Under the pieces are notes generated by a model. The model was not told the origin of the DNA. It saw only the letters and a list, made by a program, of their open reading frames with translations, and did no database searches. Of a stretch of 48,565 nt of DNA, positions 25,801-32,546 are shown one piece after another. A program made the position numbers and the translations under genes. Each line of letters starts with the position of its first letter. Position 1 is the stretch's first letter. The stretch lies in NCBI GenBank assembly GCA_964517875.1, contig CAZFEU010000012.1, positions 1 to 48,565 of the forward strand, written 5' to 3'. The DNA is from JAJPXC01 sp964517875 (GTDB lineage Bacteria; Bacteroidota; Bacteroidia; Bacteroidales; Muribaculaceae).

Positions 25801-26522
25801 TGACTTATTTTCTCTTGAATCATATATTGTGCTCCTGGTTTCAAACGTGCGTTCTCCTTAACAGATGCGCCAATTTCATTCCACGAACGCAAATCATCAA
25901 CTGAAACGCCGTAGTTTTCAGCGATTTTTAGAAGTGTATCACCGGGCTTAACTGTATAGAATACCACTTTTATCTGTGGTTCAGATGGTTTAGCGTCCTC
26001 TGATTGTAAATCTTCCTGAAGTTTATTAGTGGAGATGTCAGAAACTACATCGCGCGAGCCATCGCTGTATTTAATCAAGAAAACGGCCGAGTTGTCGACA
26101 GATGCTGTAGACGATACTGCCTTTTTGGGCTCCTTGGTAGTGCGGAATGTAATATGTTCGGTATTGCGCTTTAGATCCCAGGCCTGAATCTCTTTCCCCT
26201 CGCATAGGTATATAATATCGGCTGAGCGATCGAGCTTCTGCTTCTCACCCGATACGCGCTGTCCGTTTTCCTTAAAATATAGATTTCCCCTCTCTTTGTA
26301 TTTAATTAGATAAATGTCTGAAGGGTTGATTGTGACAATGTTGGACGATTTAGAGAATATCGTGCCATTCTTAGGCTCCAATTTCACCTCTGTCTGACTG
26401 ACCTGAAGCACCTTTCCTTTGAGTTCATCACCTGTACGCAGGATAACAACATCTTGAGCCATAGATGCACTCCAGGTGAGCGCAACGATTGTAAACACCA
26501 AGTAACGTATGCAATTCTTCAT
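25797..26522 (-). CDS. Secreted LysM-domain protein, first gene of the envelope cluster
   Basis: The protein has 241 residues with a signal peptide (MKNCIRYLVFTIVALTWSAS). Residues about 23-140 hold two small beta units with similar endings (SDIYLIKYKERG and AVFLIKYSDGS), of the type seen after LKGKVLQVSQTEVKLE-like strands. The C-terminal 45 residues are a LysM domain (YTVKPGDTLLKIAENYGVSV, then ARLKPGAQYMI). It leads the seven-gene minus-strand cluster. A structured RNA ends 59 nt upstream of its ATG with a U-tract, so transcription of the cluster may be controlled by termination. Confidence 0.75.
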   Translation of the reverse strand: MKNCIRYLVFTIVALTWSASMAQDVVILRTGDELKGKVLQVSQTEVKLEPKNGTIFSKSSNIVTINPSDIYLIKYKERGNLYFKENGQRVSGEKQKLDRSADIIYLCEGKEIQAWDLKRNTEHITFRTTKEPKKAVSSTASVDNSAVFLIKYSDGSRDVVSDISTNKLQEDLQSEDAKPSEPQIKVVFYTVKPGDTLLKIAENYGVSVDDLRSWNEIGASVKENARLKPGAQYMIQEKISQ

Positions 26523-26582
26523 TGGGCAAATGTGAAGATTTCTTCAGTTTCCCCATGAAGAATTAGTTGACTTAGTTATACA

Positions 26583-26926
26583 AAAAAGACGTGGGAAACT
26601 GTCATCGTTGCTCGTCCCACATCTTGAGGCTCTGGCATGTGCCCTTCTCGTCAGAATGAACAACAGCAGATCCCACGCCGATAAGCAAGTATATAAATCA
26701 CCTCATAACCTGCCGCTATTGTGCGAAGGTCATGAAGCATACATAATGGCTTACCTGCGGACATCTACCATTACTTCGTTATTTGACGAGAATTTGAAAC
26801 TGCCAGATTTCAAGATGTCAAAAACAAAGCGCTGAGTAAACGCCTTTTCTAAATATGATTTAGAAAATTCCTCCCACTACCTCCCATTCATCTCTATGGA
26901 TGGGCATATCGGCGTGGTCAGTAATT
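26583..26926 (-). ncRNA. Structured RNA, copy A: leader or small RNA upstream of the LysM cluster
   Basis: Read on the minus strand from the promoter box at 26940-26933. It shares many blocks with 31639-31949: GCGTTTACT, TTGACAT, GAAATCTGG, GGTAGATG, CCAGAGCCTC and ACGAGCAA. Stems seen in A: AGGCG (26845-26841) with CGCTT (26831-26827), TTTGAC (26822-26817) with GTCAAA (26787-26782) enclosing TTGAAA/TTTCAA, and a terminal rod closed by CGTGGGA (26677-26671) with TCCCACG (26596-26590). Inside the rod GTTGTTC pairs with GAGCAAC. A T-tract follows at 26587-26582. A 23-base perfect palindrome at 26845-26867 is found only in A. It may be an attenuator, or an independent RNA whose last 97 nt look 6S-like. 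Confidence 0.6.
26686..26693 (-). promoter_or_regulatory. Possible internal promoter before the terminal rod of RNA A
   Basis: TATACTTG on the minus strand is one base off TAnnTTTG and lies about 7 bases before GGCGTGGGA, the 5' edge of the rod. If used, it would make a 97-nt RNA on its own. Copy B has no equivalent box, which speaks against it. Confidence 0.3.
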
Positions 26927-26932
26927 CCGTCA

Positions 26933-26940
26933 CAAAGTTA
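26933..26940 (-). promoter_or_regulatory. -7 box for RNA A and the LysM cluster
   Basis: On the minus strand this reads TAACTTTG, a full match to TAnnTTTG. The -33 region is AT-rich without a clear TTG. It is the only good box in the region before the cluster. Confidence 0.6.
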
Positions 26941-27097
26941 AACATTTTTTTTATATAACTATATTTATCCTTTATTTTCGCTTGTTTAGGTGGTTGACTG
27001 CTCTAAATTTGCATAGACATTTTTGGCAGCCATTCTTTGCGTCAATGTATCTGCTGGCCTTGGAATCAATTCACAACTCAGTGGTGAACCTGTATGA

Positions 27098-27137
27098 AAA
27101 TAAGCGGTTGCAGCGTTGTAGCTGCAACCGCTTATTT
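27098..27137. terminator. Bidirectional terminator after the GHL10 gene
   Basis: A perfect 17-pair stem: left arm 27098-27114, right arm 27121-27137, loop GTTGTA, with A- and T-rich ends. It lies 18 bases after the GHL10 stop. The DNA between 26970 and 27097 holds no gene that I recognise. Confidence 0.9.
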
Positions 27138-27155
27138 TTTGTGTTGGGGGAGGGG

Positions 27156-30017
27156 TTATCGGATCACTACCTTGGTGGTGAGGACTTCGCCGTTGGCTAC
27201 CACGCGGAGTATGTACAGGCCGGGGGCTACGTCGCAATACATGCCTCCTTCATTGCGTGCGCTGGCGGCAAGGGCGCCTGTTGTGGTGAAGAGTTCGATT
27301 CGTTCGGCTACCTCCGACAGGTATATCTGACGACCATAGACATTGACCTTGACGGCAGTGGCGGCTACGTTGTCAACCCCGCTGGGGTTGGTGTCGTAGA
27401 ATCGGTAGGCTGCGAGGCCATTGCCGGGGGCGTAGGTGTAGATGTAGGCACCGGGATTTTCATCTGAATTGTCGATATAGTGGTCGGCCCGTGCCTGGAA
27501 TACCGTGTTGTTGGTGGTGCCGAGACCTTTGGCCGGAATCTGATAGAGTGATTCCATCGAACTGTAAGAGTGGGCCTCGTCGGTCGAGAGTACATCCCAT
27601 CGATAGCCGCCGTTCTTTCCGTCGTGTCCGTCGCGCGGGCTTACGATGAGGTTGAGTTTGCCATACTTGAGCCATGAACCACCATTGTGGGTGGCTGCTG
27701 ACGGACGTACTGATTCGTCGGTGTTGGTAAATGAGTCGTCGGCTTTGACTGTCTTTCCGGCCTTGAAGGTGTAGGGAGTTAGGGCTGTGGCTGAGCCGTT
27801 TACGTAGAATTGATCACCTTCACCCTTGATGATTACCGGCGCTGTGCCGAGCGATGTGGCCTTGGTGGGGTAGAAGTCGCCCAGGGTGCACACTTCGGTG
27901 GAGAGAACCTTACCACCGGTGGTAACTTTCCACCTGATCACCTTGTTGGTGGCGGCCACGGCTGCTAAGACGGTGAAATCGCCGGTGACATCTCCGGCTA
28001 CTGCGCAGTGGTCGATTCGTCCACCCTCCGAGCATGTGAGCTCAGCGTGTTTCCACACGTTGCCGTTCTCTACATTCACCTTGTAGATGCAGAGGGGAGT
28101 TGTGGATATGTTGAGCACGAGGTTGGTGATGATGAGATTGTCGGCATCGTCCTTGATCACATCATTACAAGGGAAATATGAGCATTGTCCGCCATTGAGA
28201 TTGATTTTGCCAAGATATTCGCCGGTGAGACGGTCGTAGCGGTCGAGGTAGAGGTTGGCGCTTGAAGAATTGGCGTCGCGCCCCGACACGTATACGCCAT
28301 CGTTGCGCACAGCGAATCCGCGGTTGAACGAGCCTGAGCTCTCTTGCGTGAAGTTGTTCCACGGTGATGCGGTGCTTCTGATCCATATGTTTTTAAATTC
28401 ATATGTGTCAACCATTGGGTAATCTACATCTTCAACTGTGGGTACATACTTGTCGGGGTCGTCGTCGCCGGTGTAGTTGGCGTAAGCGGCCTCATGTTCA
28501 TGGCTAAAACCGTCGTAAACGCACACGGCATACCAGTAACCGGCTGTGAGGTCGGAGGGTAGGGTGTAAGAGTTGGTGTAGGTGATGCCAAGTAGGTATT
28601 GAGCATCGATGCCGTCACCGTCTGTGCTCTGGGCATCGGTTTTCGATACTGTTGAAGGCACGGCGTAAACTGAGTAGCGCACAATGCGGTTGCCATCGCT
28701 GACAGCACCCCAGGTCAGTTTGCTTCCGGCCAGTTGGAGGTCGGAGGGGGCTGCGTAGGTGTGCATGAACTCTGATTTCCATGTCACCTCGGGCTGGAGC
28801 ACCTTGCCTCCTGAGGTTTTTTCCACCAGATAGTCGCCCAATCCGGTAGCCGAAGGCCCGCTGATGAAAGCGGTGCGGAACAGGCAATAGCCAGGAGCGT
28901 TGTTCTGGGTGTATTGGCGGTTGAGCTCAACCTCGGTGGCATATTCGGCCCAATATTCCTCAGTGTTGTTGCTGGCCAGGTCGGAGATTGACATGCTGGA
29001 GTAGTGGTGTCGTCCGGCTTTTGCGGCGGCGTTGCTCCACCAGTTGGTCAGCGGCCCATAGGGTGCTGTGGAGTGGTCGGTGTGCCAGTATATCTGTGGT
29101 GAGATGAAATCGATGTTGCCTGAGAACATCCACTGCAGCGGGTCGGTAAACTGGCCGTCATACTGCCAGTCGCTGGCCTTGATGCCATAGGACGTGGTGG
29201 AGGGGAGTCCGTATTTCGACGCCGATGCGCCACCTACTCCGGGAGGGCCGATTCCGAAGCGCACGTCGGGACGTATGTCAAGGATTTTCTTGTGGATGTC
29301 GGCCACAAGGGTATTTACGTTTTGGCGTCGCCAGTCGGTAAGGCTCAGTGTGGTACCACTGTCCTTATATGTTTGATAGTCGGCAGCATCCTCTTTCTTT
29401 GAGATGCCGTTGGGGTAGAAGTAGTCGTCGATTATCAAGCCGTCTACAGCATAACCGCCTAATATTTCGCTCACCACGTTAATCACATGGTCGTGCACAC
29501 CCTTTATACCGGGGTTGAGATATTTGGCTGAGCCGTGGGCCATGATCCAGCCGTTTTTGATCCACTCCTTGTCGATGGTTGTGGTCCAGTCAGAAGCTGT
29601 CGACCAGCGGTAGGGGTTGATCCATGCGTAGAGCTCAAGGCCGCGCTTGTGGGCCTCCTCCACTGCGAAGGCCAAGGGGTCCCAGCCGGGGTTGGTGCCG
29701 CGGGTGCCGCTGACGTCAGATGTCCAGGGTGCGTAAGCCGACTTGTAGAAGGCATCGCTTCGCGACCTCACCTGGAAGCAGACGCCCGTCATGTTGGCGG
29801 CCTGCATCTTGTCGAGGTAGTCGGTCAAGACTTTCTTCTGTTCAGCTATTTTGGCTGAAGAGGTGCCAGTTTTGGCTGTGCCGGGCCAATCGAGACCCCA
29901 CACGGTTGAAATCCATGTGGAGCGGAACTCGCGCTTGATGGCTTGCGCTTGCGTTGACGGCATCGCTACAGCCCCCAGCAGCGCGGCCAGCGCTAATGTC
30001 TTAAGGGTATTTTTCAT
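27156..30017 (-). CDS. Secreted GHL10-family glycoside hydrolase with T9SS domain
   Basis: The protein has 953 residues with a signal peptide (MKNTLKTLALAALLGAVAMP). The catalytic domain (about 27-400) belongs to the family-10-like hydrolases (GHL10, DUF187): REFRSTWISTVWGLDWPG, NMTGVCFQVRSRSDAFY, LYAWINPYRWS and VDGLIIDDYF, the last with Asp at 197-198 on strand 6-7 of the barrel. An Fn3 domain follows (about 445-530), then a propeller-like region (about 565-870) and a type A T9SS sorting domain (VNVYGRQIYLSEVAERIELF to the end, PGLYILRVVANGEVLTTKVV). Bacterial members are thought to act on peptidoglycan- or polysaccharide-derived sugars, and the substrate here is unknown. It is a single-gene unit. 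Confidence 0.88.
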   Translation of the reverse strand: MKNTLKTLALAALLGAVAMPSTQAQAIKREFRSTWISTVWGLDWPGTAKTGTSSAKIAEQKKVLTDYLDKMQAANMTGVCFQVRSRSDAFYKSAYAPWTSDVSGTRGTNPGWDPLAFAVEEAHKRGLELYAWINPYRWSTASDWTTTIDKEWIKNGWIMAHGSAKYLNPGIKGVHDHVINVVSEILGGYAVDGLIIDDYFYPNGISKKEDAADYQTYKDSGTTLSLTDWRRQNVNTLVADIHKKILDIRPDVRFGIGPPGVGGASASKYGLPSTTSYGIKASDWQYDGQFTDPLQWMFSGNIDFISPQIYWHTDHSTAPYGPLTNWWSNAAAKAGRHHYSSMSISDLASNNTEEYWAEYATEVELNRQYTQNNAPGYCLFRTAFISGPSATGLGDYLVEKTSGGKVLQPEVTWKSEFMHTYAAPSDLQLAGSKLTWGAVSDGNRIVRYSVYAVPSTVSKTDAQSTDGDGIDAQYLLGITYTNSYTLPSDLTAGYWYAVCVYDGFSHEHEAAYANYTGDDDPDKYVPTVEDVDYPMVDTYEFKNIWIRSTASPWNNFTQESSGSFNRGFAVRNDGVYVSGRDANSSSANLYLDRYDRLTGEYLGKINLNGGQCSYFPCNDVIKDDADNLIITNLVLNISTTPLCIYKVNVENGNVWKHAELTCSEGGRIDHCAVAGDVTGDFTVLAAVAATNKVIRWKVTTGGKVLSTEVCTLGDFYPTKATSLGTAPVIIKGEGDQFYVNGSATALTPYTFKAGKTVKADDSFTNTDESVRPSAATHNGGSWLKYGKLNLIVSPRDGHDGKNGGYRWDVLSTDEAHSYSSMESLYQIPAKGLGTTNNTVFQARADHYIDNSDENPGAYIYTYAPGNGLAAYRFYDTNPSGVDNVAATAVKVNVYGRQIYLSEVAERIELFTTTGALAASARNEGGMYCDVAPGLYILRVVANGEVLTTKVVIR

Positions 30018-30143
30018 CGGTCTGATTTATAGATTATTGTTTGTGATTTTTAGATTGTTGATTGTCATTTGGAATGTGGCGGATGTAAGGCGTCGCAGTC
30101 TGAGCCGACGTACACTCATGGCCACATCGTGCATAAATTAATG

Positions 30144-30151
30144 CAAATATA
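30144..30151 (-). promoter_or_regulatory. -7 box of the GHL10 gene
   Basis: On the minus strand this reads TATATTTG (TAnnTTTG), about 125 bases upstream of the GHL10 ATG, leaving a leader of roughly 120 nt in which I see no strong fold. The rest of 30018-30267 shows nothing else. Confidence 0.5.
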
Positions 30152-30267
30152 CATTATTATGTGAACATTCGATGCTTTTTCTCTGTCAATTAACATTATT
30201 TTAGCGTTATTGCATTTATAGATTGTGCTTTTTTGCCGATTAATTCGTACCGTTCGGAAATTTGTGG

Positions 30268-30275
30268 TACATTTG
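30268..30275 (+). promoter_or_regulatory. -7 box of the DUF3828-like gene
   Basis: TACATTTG matches TAnnTTTG, 25 bases before the ATG at 30300. Confidence 0.55.
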
Positions 30276-30299
30276 TGATATATATGATATAATGAAGTT

Positions 30300-30725
30300 A
30301 TGAGAGGTAGCTTGTTAAGAGCGCTTTTTGTCGCCGTGTTGTTAATGGCGGCTTTGTGTAGCTACGCTCAGTGCGAAAAGGAGATAAAGGATTTCTACGT
30401 AGCCTATATGCTCAATATTGAGGATGATGATGAAGCAAATCAGAAGCTGATGCAAGATCACATGTCGGCGCAGCTGATTGCGAGGCTTGCTGACTACAGT
30501 GCTCAATACGATGCCGACGCCGTGATTCATGCGCAAGATGTGTCAAAACATGGCATCGAATCGCTTGTGGTTTTGCCGTTGAGTCGTGAGAATCAGTACG
30601 AGGTGAAATACCAATGGGATGCCGAAAGCGAATACACCGTCATAATAGTGAATGCCATTTTTGCCGATGGCAAGCTACTCATACAGGATATTTACCCGAT
30701 GGATGCGGGTTATACGACGATGTAG
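30300..30725 (+). CDS. Small secreted DUF3828-like protein
   Basis: The protein has 141 residues with a signal peptide (MRGSLLRALFVAVLLMAALC, cut near SYAQ). The mature part starts with a helix (EKEIKDFYVAYMLNIED), has a mid segment with MSAQLIARLADYSAQYDADA, and ends in strands (YEVKYQWDAESEYTVIIVNA, LLIQDIYPMDAG). The arrangement of IxxFYxxY, a loop and a final I-x-D-I/V strand resembles DUF3828 or NTF2-like periplasmic proteins common in Bacteroidales. Function unknown. It is monocistronic and followed by a separate promoter at 30769. Confidence 0.65.
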   Translation: MRGSLLRALFVAVLLMAALCSYAQCEKEIKDFYVAYMLNIEDDDEANQKLMQDHMSAQLIARLADYSAQYDADAVIHAQDVSKHGIESLVVLPLSRENQYEVKYQWDAESEYTVIIVNAIFADGKLLIQDIYPMDAGYTTM

Positions 30726-30768
30726 CTCCCACTCTGCCCGGCTCGTCGCAGTTTTTTCCTTTTTTTCG

Positions 30769-30776
30769 TACTTTTG
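30769..30776 (+). promoter_or_regulatory. -7 box before the DUF1016 N-terminal remnant
   Basis: TACTTTTG matches TAnnTTTG, 24 bases before the GTG start at 30801. The old promoter of the nuclease gene seems preserved. Confidence 0.55.
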
Positions 30777-30800
30777 CAATCGAAATAAAAGCAAATTCTC

Positions 30801-31340
30801 GTGGAAACAAGTATCTCTTACTACAATATAGACAGTAATATAAATAGCCTCTACGCCTCTATCAAAAATCTGATAGACGAGTCTCGCTCATCGATAGCTG
30901 TAACGGTCAACACGGCATTATGTCTGCTTAACTATGCTATTGGCAAGCATATTTTGCTTGAAATAGGGTATAAGGCGTATGACAAGTATGGAAAATCAAT
31001 TCTTGCGACACTGTCGCAAAGATTGAGCGCTGAATATGGCCGGGGCTATACCTATTCGGCTCTTACCAGGATGGTTAAGGTTGCAAATACCTTCGATTCA
31101 GAAATGTTTGCGACATTGTCGCAAACATTGTCATGGAGTCATTTTATCGAGTTAGCTACTATTGAAGATGCAACCAAACGGTTGTATTATCAGCAAATGT
31201 CGGCTCACAACCATTGGAGCCTGCGGGAATTACGCCGCCGATCCTCCGCAGAACACCATGATATGCTGATGTTTCGGCTGCATCAGGATGCGGCCTTACA
31301 CCATGGTGCGGGGAGACCTCGGCATCCAAACCAGCGTTAG
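30801..31340 (+). pseudogene. DUF1016 nuclease, N-terminal remnant
   Basis: From the GTG at 30801, about 145 residues match the DUF1016 N-terminal domain: NLIDESRSSIAVTVNTALCL, LNYAIGKHILLEIGYKAYDK, YGKSILATLSQRLSAEYGRG, then ATLSQTLSWSHFIELATIED and HWSLRELRR. Similarity stops at about 31237, where the family continues into the linker and nuclease core. The frame goes on with unrelated, more GC-rich sequence and ends at 31340. The catalytic C-terminal domain is absent. It is the same subtype (LSWSHF form) as the C-terminal fragment at 35477, so the two may be halves of one gene. Confidence 0.8.
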
Positions 31341-31624
31341 CGCGAGCTCCGCAGCGCGGGGCGCGAATGTTAGACTATGGCAAACTCCGCATAGTGAGTA
31401 CCGCCATAGGACGATGCCGCCGCAACACACCCCAAATGCTCCGTATCGCGGAGCACCCGGAAGTGACGATTCACACCATTGTAAATCGCACAGCTTTATT
31501 GTCACTCCGCGCCAGTGGCGGGAGGTGATTCGTCCTCGCAAGAGGTTGAATTTGGCTTATTTGGCCTAACTTATAAAATTTTATGTTTTTTGTGTGAGCT
31601 ATTGTATGATTCAAAACTAATTTT
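31341..31624. other. GC-rich stretch of unknown origin
   Basis: Composition differs from the AT-rich flanks. A 53-codon open frame starts at ATG 31367 and ends at TGA 31526-31528 (contains LRIVSTAIGRCRRN), but I recognise nothing in it. A hairpin TGCTCCG/CGGAGCA lies at 31438-31456. The DNA may be foreign sequence joined to the broken DUF1016 gene. Confidence 0.3.
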
Positions 31625-31632
31625 TAATTTTG
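31602..31632 (+). promoter_or_regulatory. Promoter of RNA B
   Basis: TTG at 31602-31604, a 20-base spacer, and TAATTTTG at 31625-31632 match the consensus exactly. Predicted start near 31639. Confidence 0.75.
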
Positions 31633-31638
31633 TCGTCG

Positions 31639-31949
31639 CAGACCGCATCGCAGAGCCCGGTCAAGGGCAATGTGGGAGGGGCTGTGACTGACATACGAAA
31701 AGCGTTTACTTGACGCTCTTTCTTGACATTGCGAAATCTGGAAAATTTCAATCTTCGTCAAGAATGAAGCAAACGGTAGATGCCTATGTGGATATGTTTT
31801 TAGCGTTAGCATCCTACGCGTGAGCGTTGGTTGTGGACGATTGGCATATTTCCGCGTGAGGCTCTGCGCGTTTGCTCGTTCAACGAAGATGGGCATTCCA
31901 GAGCCTCGCAATGTGAACGAGCAAACAGTACGGCTCTCACGCTTTTTTT
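31639..31949 (+). ncRNA. Structured RNA, copy B: leader or small RNA upstream of a T9SS cargo gene
   Basis: This is the second copy of the RNA at 26583-26926, on the opposite strand. Stems: AGCGT (31701-31705) with ACGCT (31713-31717); CTTGAC (31722-31727) with GTCAAG (31757-31762), where copy A has TTTGAC/GTCAAA, a compensating pair change; inner GAAAT/ATTTC; and a long rod closed by GCGTGAG (31854-31860) with CTCACGC (31936-31942). Inside the rod is a perfect 13-base pair of arms at 31870-31882 and 31914-31926. A T-tract at 31943-31949 completes an intrinsic terminator, 54 nt before the ATG at 32004. The shared core, covarying stems and shared position argue for a real RNA family. Confidence 0.65.
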
Positions 31950-32003
31950 GTTGAATACAAACGTCCTACTGTGAGCCTATGGACAATTTGCTCAAATGCC
32001 TCA

Positions 32004-32537
32004 ATGAAAAAATTCAATTTGAAAATGTTGGCTTGGCTGATGAGTTTTGTACTTTTAAACTGTCTTGTTTGCAGGGCAGAAACAAAAGTACCTTGTCTCA
32101 TCTTTTCTGGAAATGCAGATAAGGAATACTGCATTGACCTTTCTTCGCTCAACAGGATTACCTTCGGTGACATTTCTATGGTAATTTCTTCATCAAAAGA
32201 TGCACGTAAAAATTCCGTTGAGTTGTTATACTCCCTATATCATCATCTCGAAATAGGGGACGAAATACCTACCGATAATGTATCATCGGTAGACTCGATT
32301 TATGATGATTCGACATCTCGAATTTTCGTGGATTCAAAATCCAAATTATTGTATCTCCAATCGTCGGACGACACTAAATTCCAAATTGGAATATTTAATG
32401 TAAGCGGCAACTTGCTACTTAAATCAGAATTATATAATGGAGATGCTGTTACGCTCGAAAACCTTTCTTCAGGAGTCTATATTGCGGTATCATCAAACGG
32501 CAAAACTACTTTAAACTTAAAATTCATCCTCAACTAA
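32004..32537 (+). CDS. Small secreted T9SS cargo-like protein
   Basis: The protein has 177 residues from the ATG at 32004, which opens a signal peptide (MKKFNLKMLAWLMSFVLLNC). The ATG at 31971 adds an unlikely hydrophilic stretch. The first half has short strands (VPCLIFSGNADKEYCIDLSS, LNRITFGDISMVISSSKDA), a pattern seen at the start of many Bacteroidales secreted proteins. The last 75 residues are a type A T9SS sorting domain (KFQIGIFNVSGNLLLKSELY, LSSGVYIAVSSNGKTTLNLK). It seems to be little more than a signal peptide, a small domain and a sorting tail. RNA B ends 54 nt upstream, and the next gene starts 9 bases after its stop. Confidence 0.65.
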   Translation: MKKFNLKMLAWLMSFVLLNCLVCRAETKVPCLIFSGNADKEYCIDLSSLNRITFGDISMVISSSKDARKNSVELLYSLYHHLEIGDEIPTDNVSSVDSIYDDSTSRIFVDSKSKLLYLQSSDDTKFQIGIFNVSGNLLLKSELYNGDAVTLENLSSGVYIAVSSNGKTTLNLKFILN

Positions 32538-32546
32538 CCAATCATA

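Noticed and set aside
26608..26835. Plus-strand open frame of 75 codons as a gene.
   Set aside because: It is antisense to structured RNA A; the matching frame in copy B carries a stop, and the conserved features are stems rather than codons.
26583..26926. RNA A as RNase P RNA, tmRNA or signal recognition RNA.
   Set aside because: The hallmark conserved segments of those RNAs (for example the RNase P GAAAGUCCGGGCU region or a tmRNA acceptor end with CCA) are not present, and two copies would be unusual.
31624..31911. Minus-strand open frame of 95 codons as a gene.
   Set aside because: It is antisense to structured RNA B and has no counterpart of similar length in copy A.
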